Assembly (NCBI GenBank): GCA_016987375.1
Contig: PJRA01000272.1
Location: forward strand, 926,936-990,935
Direction of reading: 5' to 3'
From: Brachionus koreanus
Taxonomy: Eukaryota > Rotifera > Eurotatoria > Ploima > Brachionidae
DNA length: 64,000 nucleotides
This document shows, in pieces, positions 21,156 to 32,700 of the stretch. Within the stretch, counting starts at the first letter, position 1; each line of letters opens with the position of its first letter. Both the position numbers and the translations under genes were made by a program. The notes beneath the pieces are model-generated. The model did no database searches. It was not told the DNA's origin and saw only the letters and a list, made by a program, of their open reading frames with translations.

Positions 21156-21750
21156 TACTTTTCTTTAAGTTTTTTCTTTTTAGCATCTGAAGGTCCTTCG
21201 TTTTCTTCTTTTATAGAAGCCAAATCGTTAACATCATCTTCTCCTTGAGTATCTTCATTTGGTTGGTCTATATTATGTTTTGTTTAATTCAAAATCCCGA
21301 TAAAACTTGGTTATTAAAATAATACTTTCTTTGTCACGGCGATCTGCGACTCCGTTAACAGCCTAGTATAAACTAATTCATTAAAATACTAAATTGATTT
21401 CTTAAAAACTTGCAATCGAAGAGGTAACCGATGATTTTGAAAAAAGCCTATCTGCATCTTTAAATTTTCGTTGTCTTCTGTCCTGTTTTGAACTAGACTC
21501 TTTTATACTTTGAAAGATACTTTTATTTCAATTTTATCTATTAAACAATTTACTTTTGATTCGACAAAAACCTATCCCAACCCTTGATTACATTTCCATA
21601 TGAATGTGTATCAGCTAAATAGCTAGCTTCAAAAAAGTAAATTTGTCGTTCTAAATTGGCCAAAGCCTCTGCTTTTTCTAATTTTAGCCTAATCAATTCG
21701 GTTAGTTCTGCTTTCGTATCGGTAATATTGGAATTTTGTTTACTTGCCAT
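21155..21750 (-). CDS. MEAF6: MEAF6 (Eaf6-like) subunit of histone acetyltransferase complexes, 150 aa
   Basis: Four exons, 21750-21554, 21519-21414, 21362-21326 and 21267-21155, give 151 codons with stop. MEAF6/Eaf6 is a small nuclear subunit of NuA4/TIP60 and MOZ/MORF-HBO1 acetyltransferase complexes. The N-terminal helix and motif [20 protein letters not shown], then [20 protein letters not shown] and RFLSNQ, are near family consensus, followed by [20 protein letters not shown]. The tail is acidic and then Lys-rich. Intron 2 (21413-21363) begins GCAAGT and ends AG: only this GC-AG junction keeps the frame, because the adjacent GT would lead to an immediate stop. Its 3' flank is one arm of a large inverted repeat. 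Confidence 0.9.
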
Positions 21751-21966
21751 TTTGCTTTCTTATAATAAAATATTTTGATTTAAATGAAGAAAATTTATTT
21801 TTAAATTTTACTGAATTTCATTTCAAACTTAACATAAAGACAATCATTAAAAATTGACCTTATAGAAAATATCTTAGTTATTTTATTTCGATTTAAAAAA
21901 AATTAAGAATTTTTCGAAATTTTGTTGGATCTAAATATCCATCCAAATGCTTAAGTCTGATTTATT

Positions 21967-22070
21967 TTTTTTCAGCATAATATGTTGCTAATTAAATTTA
22001 TTTTTAACCTATTCAAAAAACAAATCTTAAGAAAATATATTATGAGTATGAAAATATTAAACCTCTATCT
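21967..22070 (+). repeat. direct repeat, copy A
   Basis: About 100 bp beginning TTTTCAGCATAATATGTTGC and ending near AACCTCTAT. It recurs at 23479-23587 in the same orientation with scattered substitutions and a small indel. Flanks outside the unit differ. No LTR-like TG..CA ends are evident. Confidence 0.75.
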
Positions 22071-22238
22071 TTTTTTTTTCGTTTAATCTTTAGGAGTCCA
22101 AAATTCTTTCTTTTTGTTTTTTAAAGCATTCTAGATGAATAAATTCATTATTTAAATCTTCTATCAAATAATTCCTAAATTTGGTTTTTTAACTTTTTTA
22201 ACTATTTTGGATTTATTTTCACATTTTTGTTTCTTGAT

Positions 22239-22441
22239 TTAACACTAGAAGCACCAAACGAGTCAAAATGACTCGTTTGAAAAATTTTTAAATCTTCATA
22301 TCTTTTGAATGGATTTTTCAAATAAATATATCTTTTTTAAATTAGGTAGATTTTAAAATTTTTTTTAAAAAATGATATTATTTTTTAAAATATTTATGAA
22401 TTAAAAAAAGCTGAAAAAATGCTTGGTGCTTCTAGTGTTAA
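22239..22441. mobile_element. piggyBac-like MITE, family 1, complete (203 bp)
   Basis: The element is bounded by TTAA on both sides and has inverted ends: left TTAACACTAGAAGCACCAA, right TTGGTGCTTCTAGTGTTAA, a match over about 19 bases. TTAA target use and an ACTAG-type start point to piggyBac-superfamily mobilisation. Just inside the left end (22255-22279) is a perfect hairpin with 11-base arms, CAAACGAGTCA and its complement, around AAA. The AT-rich interior has no coding capacity, so it would depend on a transposase elsewhere. Confidence 0.8.
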
Positions 22442-23478
22442 AGAGAATTTCAGGTATCATTTGGAATATTTCCTCAATTAGTGCAACAATCTCTGAAAAA
22501 GAGTTAAGCTCTTCTTGAACTAAATAAATTCTAATCACAATAAAGTTTTTATTTTTCCAATTAAATTAGTGAAATTTTTTATTTATTACTATTGTTCTTT
22601 AGTCACTTGATTTTTTATTTTAATTTCATAATAAACAGGATTATGATCACAAAAATTACTTTAATTTTCAATTACATTATAGTTGATAAAACCAATTAAA
22701 ACAAATTTTATAAATTTCTTTTAATAGAATTTGGTATAACATGGCCAAATAATTTTCATTTTTATATGTGTATTTAAAGATTTGTTTAGACATTTTTGAG
22801 TTATTGTTTGTTTTTTTTTAATCAATAAAATCAATAAAAATTTTGTCATATCTTTCACCAGGTGTTGAGTCAGAATTCCCATCTTCAATCAAAATAAATA
22901 AATTCTCAGGATTATCTTCAAATCTATTCTCAATTCAGAATATTTTTTATTATTTATTAAAAATAATGTTAAGGCTCAGACTTCAGAAGTTTGGAATTGA
23001 GCTATAATAAAAGTAATAAAATTAAGAGATTCTTTAGATTAAGTTTTGAGAAAATCTCTAAGGTTGAGCAAATATTTGATATTTAATTTAGAAAGCGTTC
23101 CGTTTTAATGTTATTTAAGGAAGCCAAACTCCAATTAAGCTAATGGGTTCCAGTCCTTGTCGATAATTTTACAATTGAATAATCAGATTGTCAAAATCAA
23201 ATGAACTAACCCTGAGTTATTCTTAATTAGCCAACATTTAGAATCAAATTTTCGTAATTTTTTCATTCACTTACAGAGAAGTCGATATCAGATTTAGAAA
23301 AAAAATAAAATTGGGAAATCTTATTTTTATAATTTAATATTCTTAAGCATTAAACCAATGTTCACATTGAAATATATATCATAAAAAAATTTTACCAAAT
23401 TACTAAAACCAAATTAATAACTAACCGTTGTCAAAAAATTATTACAGTTAAAACTAGAAATTATCATCTTCATTGGTA
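22442..23478. other. no supported gene; possible decayed coding remnants on minus strand
   Basis: Scattered short open stretches on the minus strand (for example around 22440-22560 and 22830-22960, and a CDHNPVYYEI-like piece near 22630) hint at an old retroelement endonuclease or pseudogene, but none joins into a recognisable protein. Otherwise AT-rich. Confidence 0.3.
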
Positions 23479-23587
23479 TTTTCAGCAGAATATATTGCTA
23501 ATTAATTTTATTTTTAACCTATTCAAAAAAAAATATTTCTTTAAGAAAATATATTATGATTATGAAAATATTGAACCTCTATGTTTT
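23479..23587 (+). repeat. direct repeat, copy B
   Basis: Second copy of the unit at 21967-22070, about 1.5 kb downstream in the same orientation. It lies about 110 bp before the start codon of the fatty-acid-binding protein gene, so it probably sits in that gene's promoter or 5' leader. Confidence 0.75.
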
Positions 23588-23692
23588 ATTATCAATTACA
23601 AAAAAAAATAATGAAACAAAAATGTAAATGAATTTACTTTCTTGATACTTTTAGATTTTAGAAAATTCTATATTATCATTAAAAAAATAAAA

Positions 23693-24385
23693 ATGCAGTC
23701 CGAATTAATTGGTACTTGGGAGCTGGAAATTTCGGAAAATATAAACGAATACTTCAAGCAATTAGGTGATTAGAAAATTTTATATTTACAAAACCTTATT
23801 TTATTTTTAATATAAGGTATGGCTGCAAACAGAAGAAAAGTTGCAGTTACTATTAAGCCAATTGTGGTCATAACAAAATCTGAGGATGATTTGTGGTGCA
23901 TTGCAATTGATATGAAAAATAAAGGAACTGAGACTGTATTTAGAGTTGGAAATGAAGTAGATTCATGTATATCTTTATCTTATACATATATATTATAATA
24001 ATTATAGTTTTGTTTTTTAAAATTACTTATTATTAAAAAATTTTTTTTCTAGCAAATGAGCTAAAATATGTTTTTGATATCAGATTTTATTTTGATAGTA
24101 GAAAAAGATGCAGGGTAAAAATAAAATAAATCTATTGAATGAAGTTTATCTAAAAAGGGATTTTAATTTAGTCTGTCTTTCATTTTGAAAACACAAACAA
24201 ATTAATTCAAAAAATGCATTTTATTGATACTGAAGAAACTCAAGTAATTGTAAGAGAAATTGATGCAGAAGGAAATTTAATCGAGGTAAATTATTTTGAA
24301 AAAAAATTTCTATTAATTTTAAATTGTTAAGTCTATGGAAATGAATGGTGTAAAAGCTAGGAGAATTTTCAAGAGAGTAAAATAA
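23693..24385 (+). CDS. fatty-acid-binding protein (FABP/cellular lipocalin-like), 150 aa
   Basis: Five exons, 23693-23765, 23817-23966, 24053-24114, 24172-24285 and 24332-24385, join in phase to 151 codons with stop. FABPs are cytosolic ten-strand beta-barrels that carry fatty acids and similar ligands. Family marks are the opening LIGTWELEISENINEYFKQL, then GMAANRRKVAVTIKP, a strand pattern with GTETVFRVG, and the closing MNGVKARRIFKRVK. In most FABPs the closing strand has Arg-x-Tyr, which binds the ligand carboxylate; here it reads R-I-F, so the tyrosine is phenylalanine. The protein is somewhat longer than the usual 130-135 residues. Introns are 51-86 bp. The start is the only ATG before the GTW strand. 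Confidence 0.9.
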
Positions 24386-24967
24386 GATCATATGCATCTT
24401 TTTTCTCATGAAAATCATTTTTTTTAATATTAATTGACATGTTTGTATTTTTTTTACAATTTAATTTTAAAATTTAATAAATAATCTAATAAACAATCAA
24501 TTTTTGTTTAAATATTTTGCTCCAAAATATTTAAGAAATTATTTCGAAAAGCTTAATGCTTAAAGCTTTTTTTTAAGAATTTAAATGGTGAAAATTTAAT
24601 CATTTGATAAATTAAGTGTTTTTTAGTAATAAAGCAATTTTTTGTTATTTTGATGAATGCAAAAAAATGGGCCTGGGATCGCTTCTTTTGGCTCTATATA
24701 TTAAATCAAAATAATTATTAAATTTTTTTAATTAATCTTATTTTTTTCATAATTTAACTAAATTTTAACACTCCAAAGATTAAATAATTAATTTTTTAAA
24801 CATTTTTGGATTATTCTAGATAATTAAATTATGTGAACGAGAAATAATTTTATTTGAAATTAAATTTTTTAATTAGAAATTATATTTATCAAAGACATAA
24901 ATAAATAATAGTTGTCTTAAAATAGCATTTATTAAATTAAGATTAACTATAAAATAATATAAGAAAA
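24386..24967. other. 3' flank of FABP gene
   Basis: AT-rich DNA with possible polyadenylation hexamers soon after the stop. No gene is seen. Confidence 0.4.
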
Positions 24968-25242
24968 ACTAATATAAACTTTTTCATATTTTTTTATAGA
25001 TAGAAAATTTATTTATTTTTTAATCGAAAAAAACAAAAAGAAACTATAAAAAATTTTTGTTTCATAAAAAGAATAATGTTCTAAACTGAATTGTTTTAAA
25101 GTAAAATTTTTAATACTTTTATTTACTTACAAAATTAAGTTAATTTTGTAAGTGCATGTTTTATTGTAAATTTTGTAACTAAATGAAAGTCAAAAAAATT
25201 TATTAGTTTTAATTGATAACAATTCTTTTTTACCAGTTCTCT
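24968..25242 (-). repeat. inverted-repeat arm 2
   Basis: Reverse-complement copy of the MEAF6 3' flank at 20952-21155, with an extra insertion of roughly 30-60 bp near 25140. Between the arms lie MEAF6, a MITE, a direct-repeat pair and the FABP gene. The copy is too diverged to be recent. Confidence 0.7.
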
Positions 25243-26747
25243 TTTAATTAAAAATTTTGTCTTGTGTCTAATTCCCTTAGTCTATTTTCGGTTACATGGA
25301 ACAATTATAAATGATATTGAAAAATCGATAGACAAAACTGTTTGTGGAGCAAGCTAGCTAATTAAAAACATGCATATTTTAATTTACTCCCAATTCCGAG
25401 TAGGAAATAAAAGTATTTCTAAACTATTTTCCACTTTTTTTTCCAGATAAAATTACTATCAACAATCAGAAAACCTATGTATTCAAAATTGTGATTTGTG
25501 TTATCGCAAAGCCATTAAAAATAAAGTTATTCTATTTTATTTATTTAGTTATTGTGTAGCTGGTCGAGCCAAAGCTCTTTCAGCAAATTTAAAAAGTTTT
25601 TAATTAAAGTAAAAAATATTAAAAAAAAAAAGATTAAAAATAAGATATTCTCACTTAGATGTTTGCTTTTATGAAATATTATCGCAGTAAATTTACTTAA
25701 TTTAAAGTCAAATTTACATTTTTGATCAAATTTTGAATATTTGTCCAAGAAAAGTTCGATTGTTCAATAATCTTCAACTGTCGTTGCTTGTATTAAAATA
25801 ACATCACAATGATAGAATTATAGATAAATTCATTGCATTTATGGAAGTATCAAGTTTTAGATCGATGCAATCTATTTATTTACAGAATACACTGACAAGT
25901 AAACTTTATTTTAATTAATTTTTTAAATTTTTGAGTTTATTCTTATATAACATTAGCCACATCCAGAAAAAAAAATAGTACCATCAGTTTAAACATCTAA
26001 ATTTGTCGCTGCAAAACCAAATTTTTTGTGAAAGAGTAAGCCGCGCTCTGGTAGGTTCATTTAGATTAAAATTATCAAGTAGTTAACTCAAAAAATTCTT
26101 TATTTTACACAATGAAAAATAATTTAAGCTTAGCTAACGTCAGCTTCTTTAAAAAAATTCTATTTACTTTGCTTTTTTGAACATAGACTCGATAAATAAA
26201 TTGGTTCGATAAAAAAAAGAATAAAATTTTACTAGGCTTAGAGGAGTTTTAAAAATGTTCCTTGAAACTCAAAATTAAATTAGAAAATTAGTTTAAAAAT
26301 TATTTTATTTTAAAGTAATTACAGTTATTGAAATAATTTAAATCATTTTTTAAAAACATCAAGAGTAGATAATTTGATCAAGTTAATATTAAATTGATAA
26401 GAAAAAAAAAACAGTTTCGTCAATGTCGTTTTTGAGATAAAAATCATCGCTTTAAGATTCTAAAATTGAAAAAATAAAAATAGAAGATAACAATAAAGAA
26501 ATTATCTATAAAAAGTAAATAAAACCAGTCCATTTTATTTAAAATTGGAGGAAAAAATTTTGATTTTTCATCAAATTAAAAATTTAAGTAAAAAAAAAAA
26601 CACAATTTTTGTTTATGAACAAAAAAAGTTACAAAACATCATAAAAATAAAATAGTCTTAATTTGTATAAAACTGTGTTTGGTTTATAAAAAGTTTCTTA
26701 AACAAATCAATTATTATCAATAAAAACAAGTCCATGTACGAATAAAA
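25243..26747. other. no supported gene
   Basis: Downstream of the CAMSAP gene. A minus-strand open stretch at about 25545-25770, with a good GTGAGA donor near 25655, and a 23-codon frame near 26000-26062 were examined; neither resembles a known protein. The rest is AT-rich and probably includes the 3' UTR of CAMSAP. Confidence 0.4.
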
Positions 26748-29700
26748 TTATCGTCGTAAAGTGCCTTGATTGCCAGCCATTGGCGAATGGCTATAGTTGG
26801 AATATTGTGATTGATTGTAGCCCAATTGGTTTACATTAGTGACGGGATTACTAGCTTTTCTTGTTTGCCAGTAAGTACTGTGTATTGTTACGGCGTCACA
26901 CTGAATACTTAAATGTTTGGTTTGAACAGGCGAAAATTGCTTACCACCTGAATTGTATTTGTAATATTTTTCGATCATTTCCTCGCTTATTCTTGCAGGG
27001 CCTTGACCAATTATTTTCTCAATATAATCGGACTCTGAAGTGTATGAATAAACGCCTCGGTATTGTAAATGGTAATCACGAAACAATATAACAAAGTGGC
27101 GAGCATCCGAAGCCTCGATTTCCTTGGAAAAATTTTTTTAATTAACATTTAATTTTTTTTTCTTTTCAGAATCAATTTACCTCAATGACTTGCTTTCTCA
27201 ATTGAGCGTTGACGGTGCCTGCGAGCACTAGTTGATTTAGTGAATTAATAATTGTAGATTTGTTTGTTTTACCAGTTAAACGTTTGTATAATTTTGGACC
27301 TTTTTTAATCAAAATTTGTAAAAAAAATAACGGATTTATTTTTGTTAATTTTTTTTTTAAATTAAATTAAATATATTGCCTCATGGTCAAAAAAATTTTG
27401 AACATGAATATTTTATAATTTTTAGTTTTTACTACATTTAAAGTCTATTTAGCTAAATAATTAGTAAAGCTTTACCAGAATAATCAGCTTCGTTAATGTT
27501 ATTTAAATTGAGCGATGGTGATTGACTGATGAACTGGTTGTTTTGATTGGCAATGTGACTGACTCGTTTGGGGCCAGTGTCGGGCGTTTTTGCAGCACAA
27601 AAAGTGGCCGACGACGGCATGGTGGTTCGTTTGCGAGCATATGTGTTAGTAGACGGACTTGACTTGCCAACCGTGTGGTTATTCGAAGCTGAAGATTCGA
27701 AAAAAAAGTTAGTAAATTTAAGAGCAATAGGCGAGTGAAGCAAGAGCCCCGAGAGCAATAAGCCTAGATAAATTAAAATTTTACTTCTAAATGGTACAGA
27801 GGTACTTCTAGGATTTCGATTAGCTTAAAAATTAGAAAATTAAAATCCTGAACTAGGTCTAAATTGTTAAATTGAATAAGCTCTACATCTAGATAAGAAA
27901 TACCTGTTTTGCTAGACTTCATCTTGTTGCCAGCCGAGACCGAACACCGAGACCAGTTATTTGGCGAATTTTTAATGGTCGACTCGTCGGTTAAAGAAAA
28001 CGACGAGTCTATTGAAGTCGATATTATGTAAGATGTGTTGATGGGCTGTTTTGAGACGCTCAGTTGACTCAGTCTGCGGCTGGCCAGTTTAGATGATGTC
28101 TCTACTAATGCAATCGAGAATGAATCATCGCCTGGATTCGTGCAAAAAAGAACAAATTACATCCGAGTAGAAGACATAATGAAAAAGAGAAAATCTAGCT
28201 CTAATAGAATGAAAGAGAAGCAAAAGTAACCAACGAATGGATATTTTTGGTTTTGTAAAATTTAGCACAATTAGCAAAAAAATTGCTGGGTTAAAATTTT
28301 CAGAAGTCTATTTTGGAAAATTTTTTAAATAAATTTTGAAAATTTTGTTAACAAAAAAATTCGTCTTTTACATTTTTATTTTTAATTTAAATTCATCTTA
28401 ATTCATTTAAAACCTGCTGTTTATTGATAAAAATCTAATATTTTACTTTGTAGACAAATTAAATACTTTTTCTAAAAATTAATTAAAATATTTTACAATT
28501 AATAAATAAACAACATATTTTGTTGTTTTTTTTGAAGTTACTTGATAAATATTTAAGTTCTATTATTTTAAAAAGTGGTCTAAAAAATCGTTTGCGCTTT
28601 GTAGTGTTAAACACTTCAAGAAAAAAAGATAAAAGATATTTTTTAAAAATAGATTTCTGAAAATTTGACAAATTCTTGTACTAAAACTTGTACTAAAATT
28701 CAATGACAAAAACCATAATTTCTCTTTTTCCTAGGAAAAAAATACCAACCTGAATAAATGGAATTAGTGGAAGCTAGTGACGTATGATCCCAGTTATTAA
28801 CCTGATGCATTGTGTTAGCTCCTATCTTGGATGCGATCGAATTTTTGCTCATAAAATTTTGATTGCCTAATTGTTGAATAAATTGATTGCTCAATATTTC
28901 TTCATTATGACAACTATTCGACTCGTCTGTATAATAATCTGTCACATTAGTGTTTGTTGTGGTGTTAATGTCTTTTTTGCGCTGATTAAAAGACGAGTTG
29001 AGCGGCTCGGCTCCTAAATTTCGCTCCAAATACTCATAGTCATCATAGTCATCTTCATTGTTGAATCTATTCTCAAGAAATGTGTTGAGAGTTTTAGTGG
29101 ACGAAGGCGATATAGTAGACAAATTTTCCATTTTGGACACAGCACTCATCAATGGGCCCAGATTGGAAGCATTGTGATAGGCTAACTTCTGCTGCATTGA
29201 GGGAGTGGGCGATGAGGATGAGTCCGAGCCAGTTGCCGAAGATCCATTCGATCCGTCATTCAGCTGATCGTCGTACTGATTCTGGGTAGCAACAATGTTT
29301 GTGGTCATTGAGCGCATTTTGTTGTAATTGTTCAATGCACGGTAGTACTTTTGATTTCTAGAGGTCGGTTTGGACTCAAATGCGGGTTCTGAATTTCCGA
29401 TAAAGTTCAAATTGGCCATGGACAGCGAGGTCTCGTGCACACTATTTCGTCTTTTGATGCCATTCGCTTCCAAGAAAAAAGATTTCTGAGTTTTTTGAAA
29501 GCCATTCATTGACGAGGAGGACGACGAAGACGGATGATTCTCTTCGGCTTTGGGCTCGGCACTCTCTGAATTCTGGGCTGGTTTGGCGAATTTGGAAAGA
29601 TCGAGCATGCTGCCGACATAGTAGCCTTTGGACAAGTAGCCCTCGGGGTCAGTTATGCCTTGGGAGAGCAGAAATTCTTCTGCATTTCTGGGCGTACGAC

Positions 29701-32700
29701 GTCTTGGCGTTGTGCGCGTCTGTTGCGGTTGAAATGGACGCGAAATGTCATTCAAATAATTAGATGAAGCGTATTTGGAGCCGAGCTTTGAATTGTCATT
29801 CATCATTCGCATCATGGACTCAGTGTTTTGTGCAAATGATGCTGCATTGGCTATAGCCAGTGATGCTTGCGTAAGCGGCAAGATTTTCGGCTCTTGCTCT
29901 GGCTGCTTTGCAGCTTTGCCAACCTCAGATACATTATTAAGCGAAAAAGTTCTATTCATTTTGCGCAAAGAACTTATTGTAGGCCGTGCGCAAGACGGCG
30001 GCCGAGACACTCTATTCGTCTTTTTAGTAGGAGCTAGATTTTTATTAGGACCAACTTGGTATAGGTTATTAGTACTGTAAGCTGTAATAAATTAAAATAA
30101 AATAGATAGTTTTTTGTTTTAGAAAAGACTTTTTGTTTTGTAGAGTGAGTTTTTTTTGTCCAGGTCGTGTAGAGCCAAGAGAAAAATGCAAAGAAAATAG
30201 AATAATAACCCTCAAAAAAAACAACACCGCAAACCAATAAATAAAAATTTTCCACTTACTTTTAACTATGGTATTGGACGAGTATTGGCCGTTGGCCGAG
30301 CGCTCTGAATACAACGAAGCTTGATCGTATTGATCAAACAAATTTTGTGTGTTGGCTTTTGTTGATGGTTTAAGGCGGTTGGTTGAGTGAAATTTTTTGG
30401 CATTCACTAGACTGTTTGGCGGACCAAAGCAACCGGACATGCTCTCGATTTCAGATTGCTTTTTTTTGTCAATATAAGCCTGAAATATGGTTTCTTTGCG
30501 ATTTTTTTCAACCATTTTTTTCATGGCAATTTCTTCTTCTTTTTGGCGCAGTTCTTCGGCCTTTCGTGCACGCTCTTCTTCGAGCTGCATACGACGCAAT
30601 TCTTGTTGCTGTCTACGTTCAAGTTGTTTTTGAATAATCATTTCTCGTTTACGCTGTTTATAGTCGATTGTGTCGCCGTCACTGGCGTCTATGTCACCTT
30701 CATGGCCATCATTTGCCAGCTGATTCGCTTCATCGCAAGTCGCTGTTGTGTTTTGTTGTGAATTTCCGTTTTTGACAGCGGTCATTAGCAAATTGTTCGT
30801 CGTGTTTGTTGCTTTTTTGTCATTTTTTTCATCATTAGCTTAAGAGATTATTAAAATTTAATTAATTAAAAATTTAGGATTCGGGGATAAGTTTTATTTA
30901 AATTTTTGGTCTAATTCTTTTGACATTTTTCTAAACGATATAATTAAAATTTTATTTTTTTGTACTAAATGTAAACCGAAATGTCAAAGTGACATTTTGC
31001 TTTTTGCACAAAATTTTTTTATTTTTTTCGAATTTTGCTTTATTTTCTAATATAATTAAACTCAAATTTAGAGAATTATCTAGATAAATCTTAGATTGAT
31101 TTAAAAATCTTTTGAATATTGTACTTAAGGTAATTCAAGCATTTTTAATTGGCAAACCAAATTCCTATTTTCTTCTTGGAAAAAATTTTTTGGTTCAAAA
31201 AAAAATAAAAGACTAAAAAATTCTAAAGTCTTATTGAAAAATATCATCTGATGATTATTTTTGTATAAATGATATTCAAAATTATTAATGCTATTATTAT
31301 TTTTTGAATGGAAAAATTGAAATTTTAAATTACTGATGAAACTGACCGAAATAACTGTGTTTTCATTTCACTGCGGTAGTCTGAAAATTCTGGACAAATT
31401 CTGAAACATAGTAATAAAGTAATTCACAATTAATTTGGACAGATTTTGCAGACTTCTGCAGTAGATGAAAAAACAATTGTTTCATTTGCAGAACAAATTT
31501 TTGACCATTAGAACAAAAGTTATGATTTTTTTTTATGAAAATTCACATTGTCAATATTGAACACGCTAAAATCAAACTTTTTGAAAAAAAATTTCAAATT
31601 AACGACTTAAGTAACATTTTTTTAAGTACAATAGGCAAATCTAAATAGATTTAAATTTTTATTAATCTCAATATTCTTTCTATTCTATTATGCTGAGTAA
31701 CAATTTTTTTTTATTATTTTCGATTTTAGCATCTTTAAAACAGCTTCAGTTTCAAATTAATATACCTTATTTTATTCTAATTTTAACTATAAAATTTTGT
31801 ATCCAAAGTTATTTTTAACTTTAATTTTTTCATTATGAGATTCTCAATAATTTTATATTTTATTTAACAAATTCACAGTGAAATTAAAAATTTTGGTTAA
31901 AACTATGTTTCAATTCCTATCGGCCAAGAATATACAAATTATCAAGGATTATTCAATTGATAGCTTCAAGTCAATTTATGAAAATCTTTCGTTCATTTTA
32001 GAATATTAAAAATCTTTTTCTTTAAGTTAGTTGATTTAAAAAACACTTGCTATTTTGAACTTGTCATTTTTATTTAATTAAAAAAGGCATTTTGCTAAAA
32101 TGTATAGTAAATTTACAAAAACAAAACCTTTGAACAAAGCACTGAAATTGGAGTTAATTAGACAAATTTATTATAAGCATAAAATATTCTCTGTCAAGCA
32201 AATTTTTAATAACCAATTATGTAAAAACGTTTTTGAATACTTAAGGAAAGATTATAAGATATTTGATAGAGAGAATACTTCTTTTATTAAACAGTTATCA
32301 AAAGTAGAAAATCTGACTCATGTAAATTGTACTGAATACGATTAAGCATTCAGTGTTCTTTTGATTGAATGGCACCTCGGATGTAGCAACTCTGGACTAA
32401 AACTCGATAAAACGACTCGATAAAATACTATTTTTATTTAATAGAATATTGTTTATTGAATAATCTTAATCATTTTTTTGTATATAACAAACTGAATGCT
32501 TTACTTAATTGTAAAATGGATTATTATTCTTATCCATTATTGTCCATTATTCTTATCTCAAATTTTCCATGGGACTTTAATTAAATAAATAAATAAAATA
32601 ATGTTGCTCTTTTAATTTATCTGTTTTTTTTACCTGTGCTATTTTAATCAATTTAGTACAATCGATTCTATTTTAATCTACTCCCTATGCCATAAATTAA

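Noticed and set aside
21967..23587. direct repeats considered as LTRs of a retrotransposon
   Set aside because: No TG..CA ends, no primer-binding site, no gag/pol between them, and the units are only about 105 bp.
25545..25770. minus-strand open stretch with a good splice donor
   Set aside because: Two frames are open at once, no family is recognised, and no partner exon could be supported.
29509..30761. several plus-strand frames of 75-100 codons
   Set aside because: They are antisense shadows of CAMSAP exons 9 and 10, whose higher GC content opens opposite frames.
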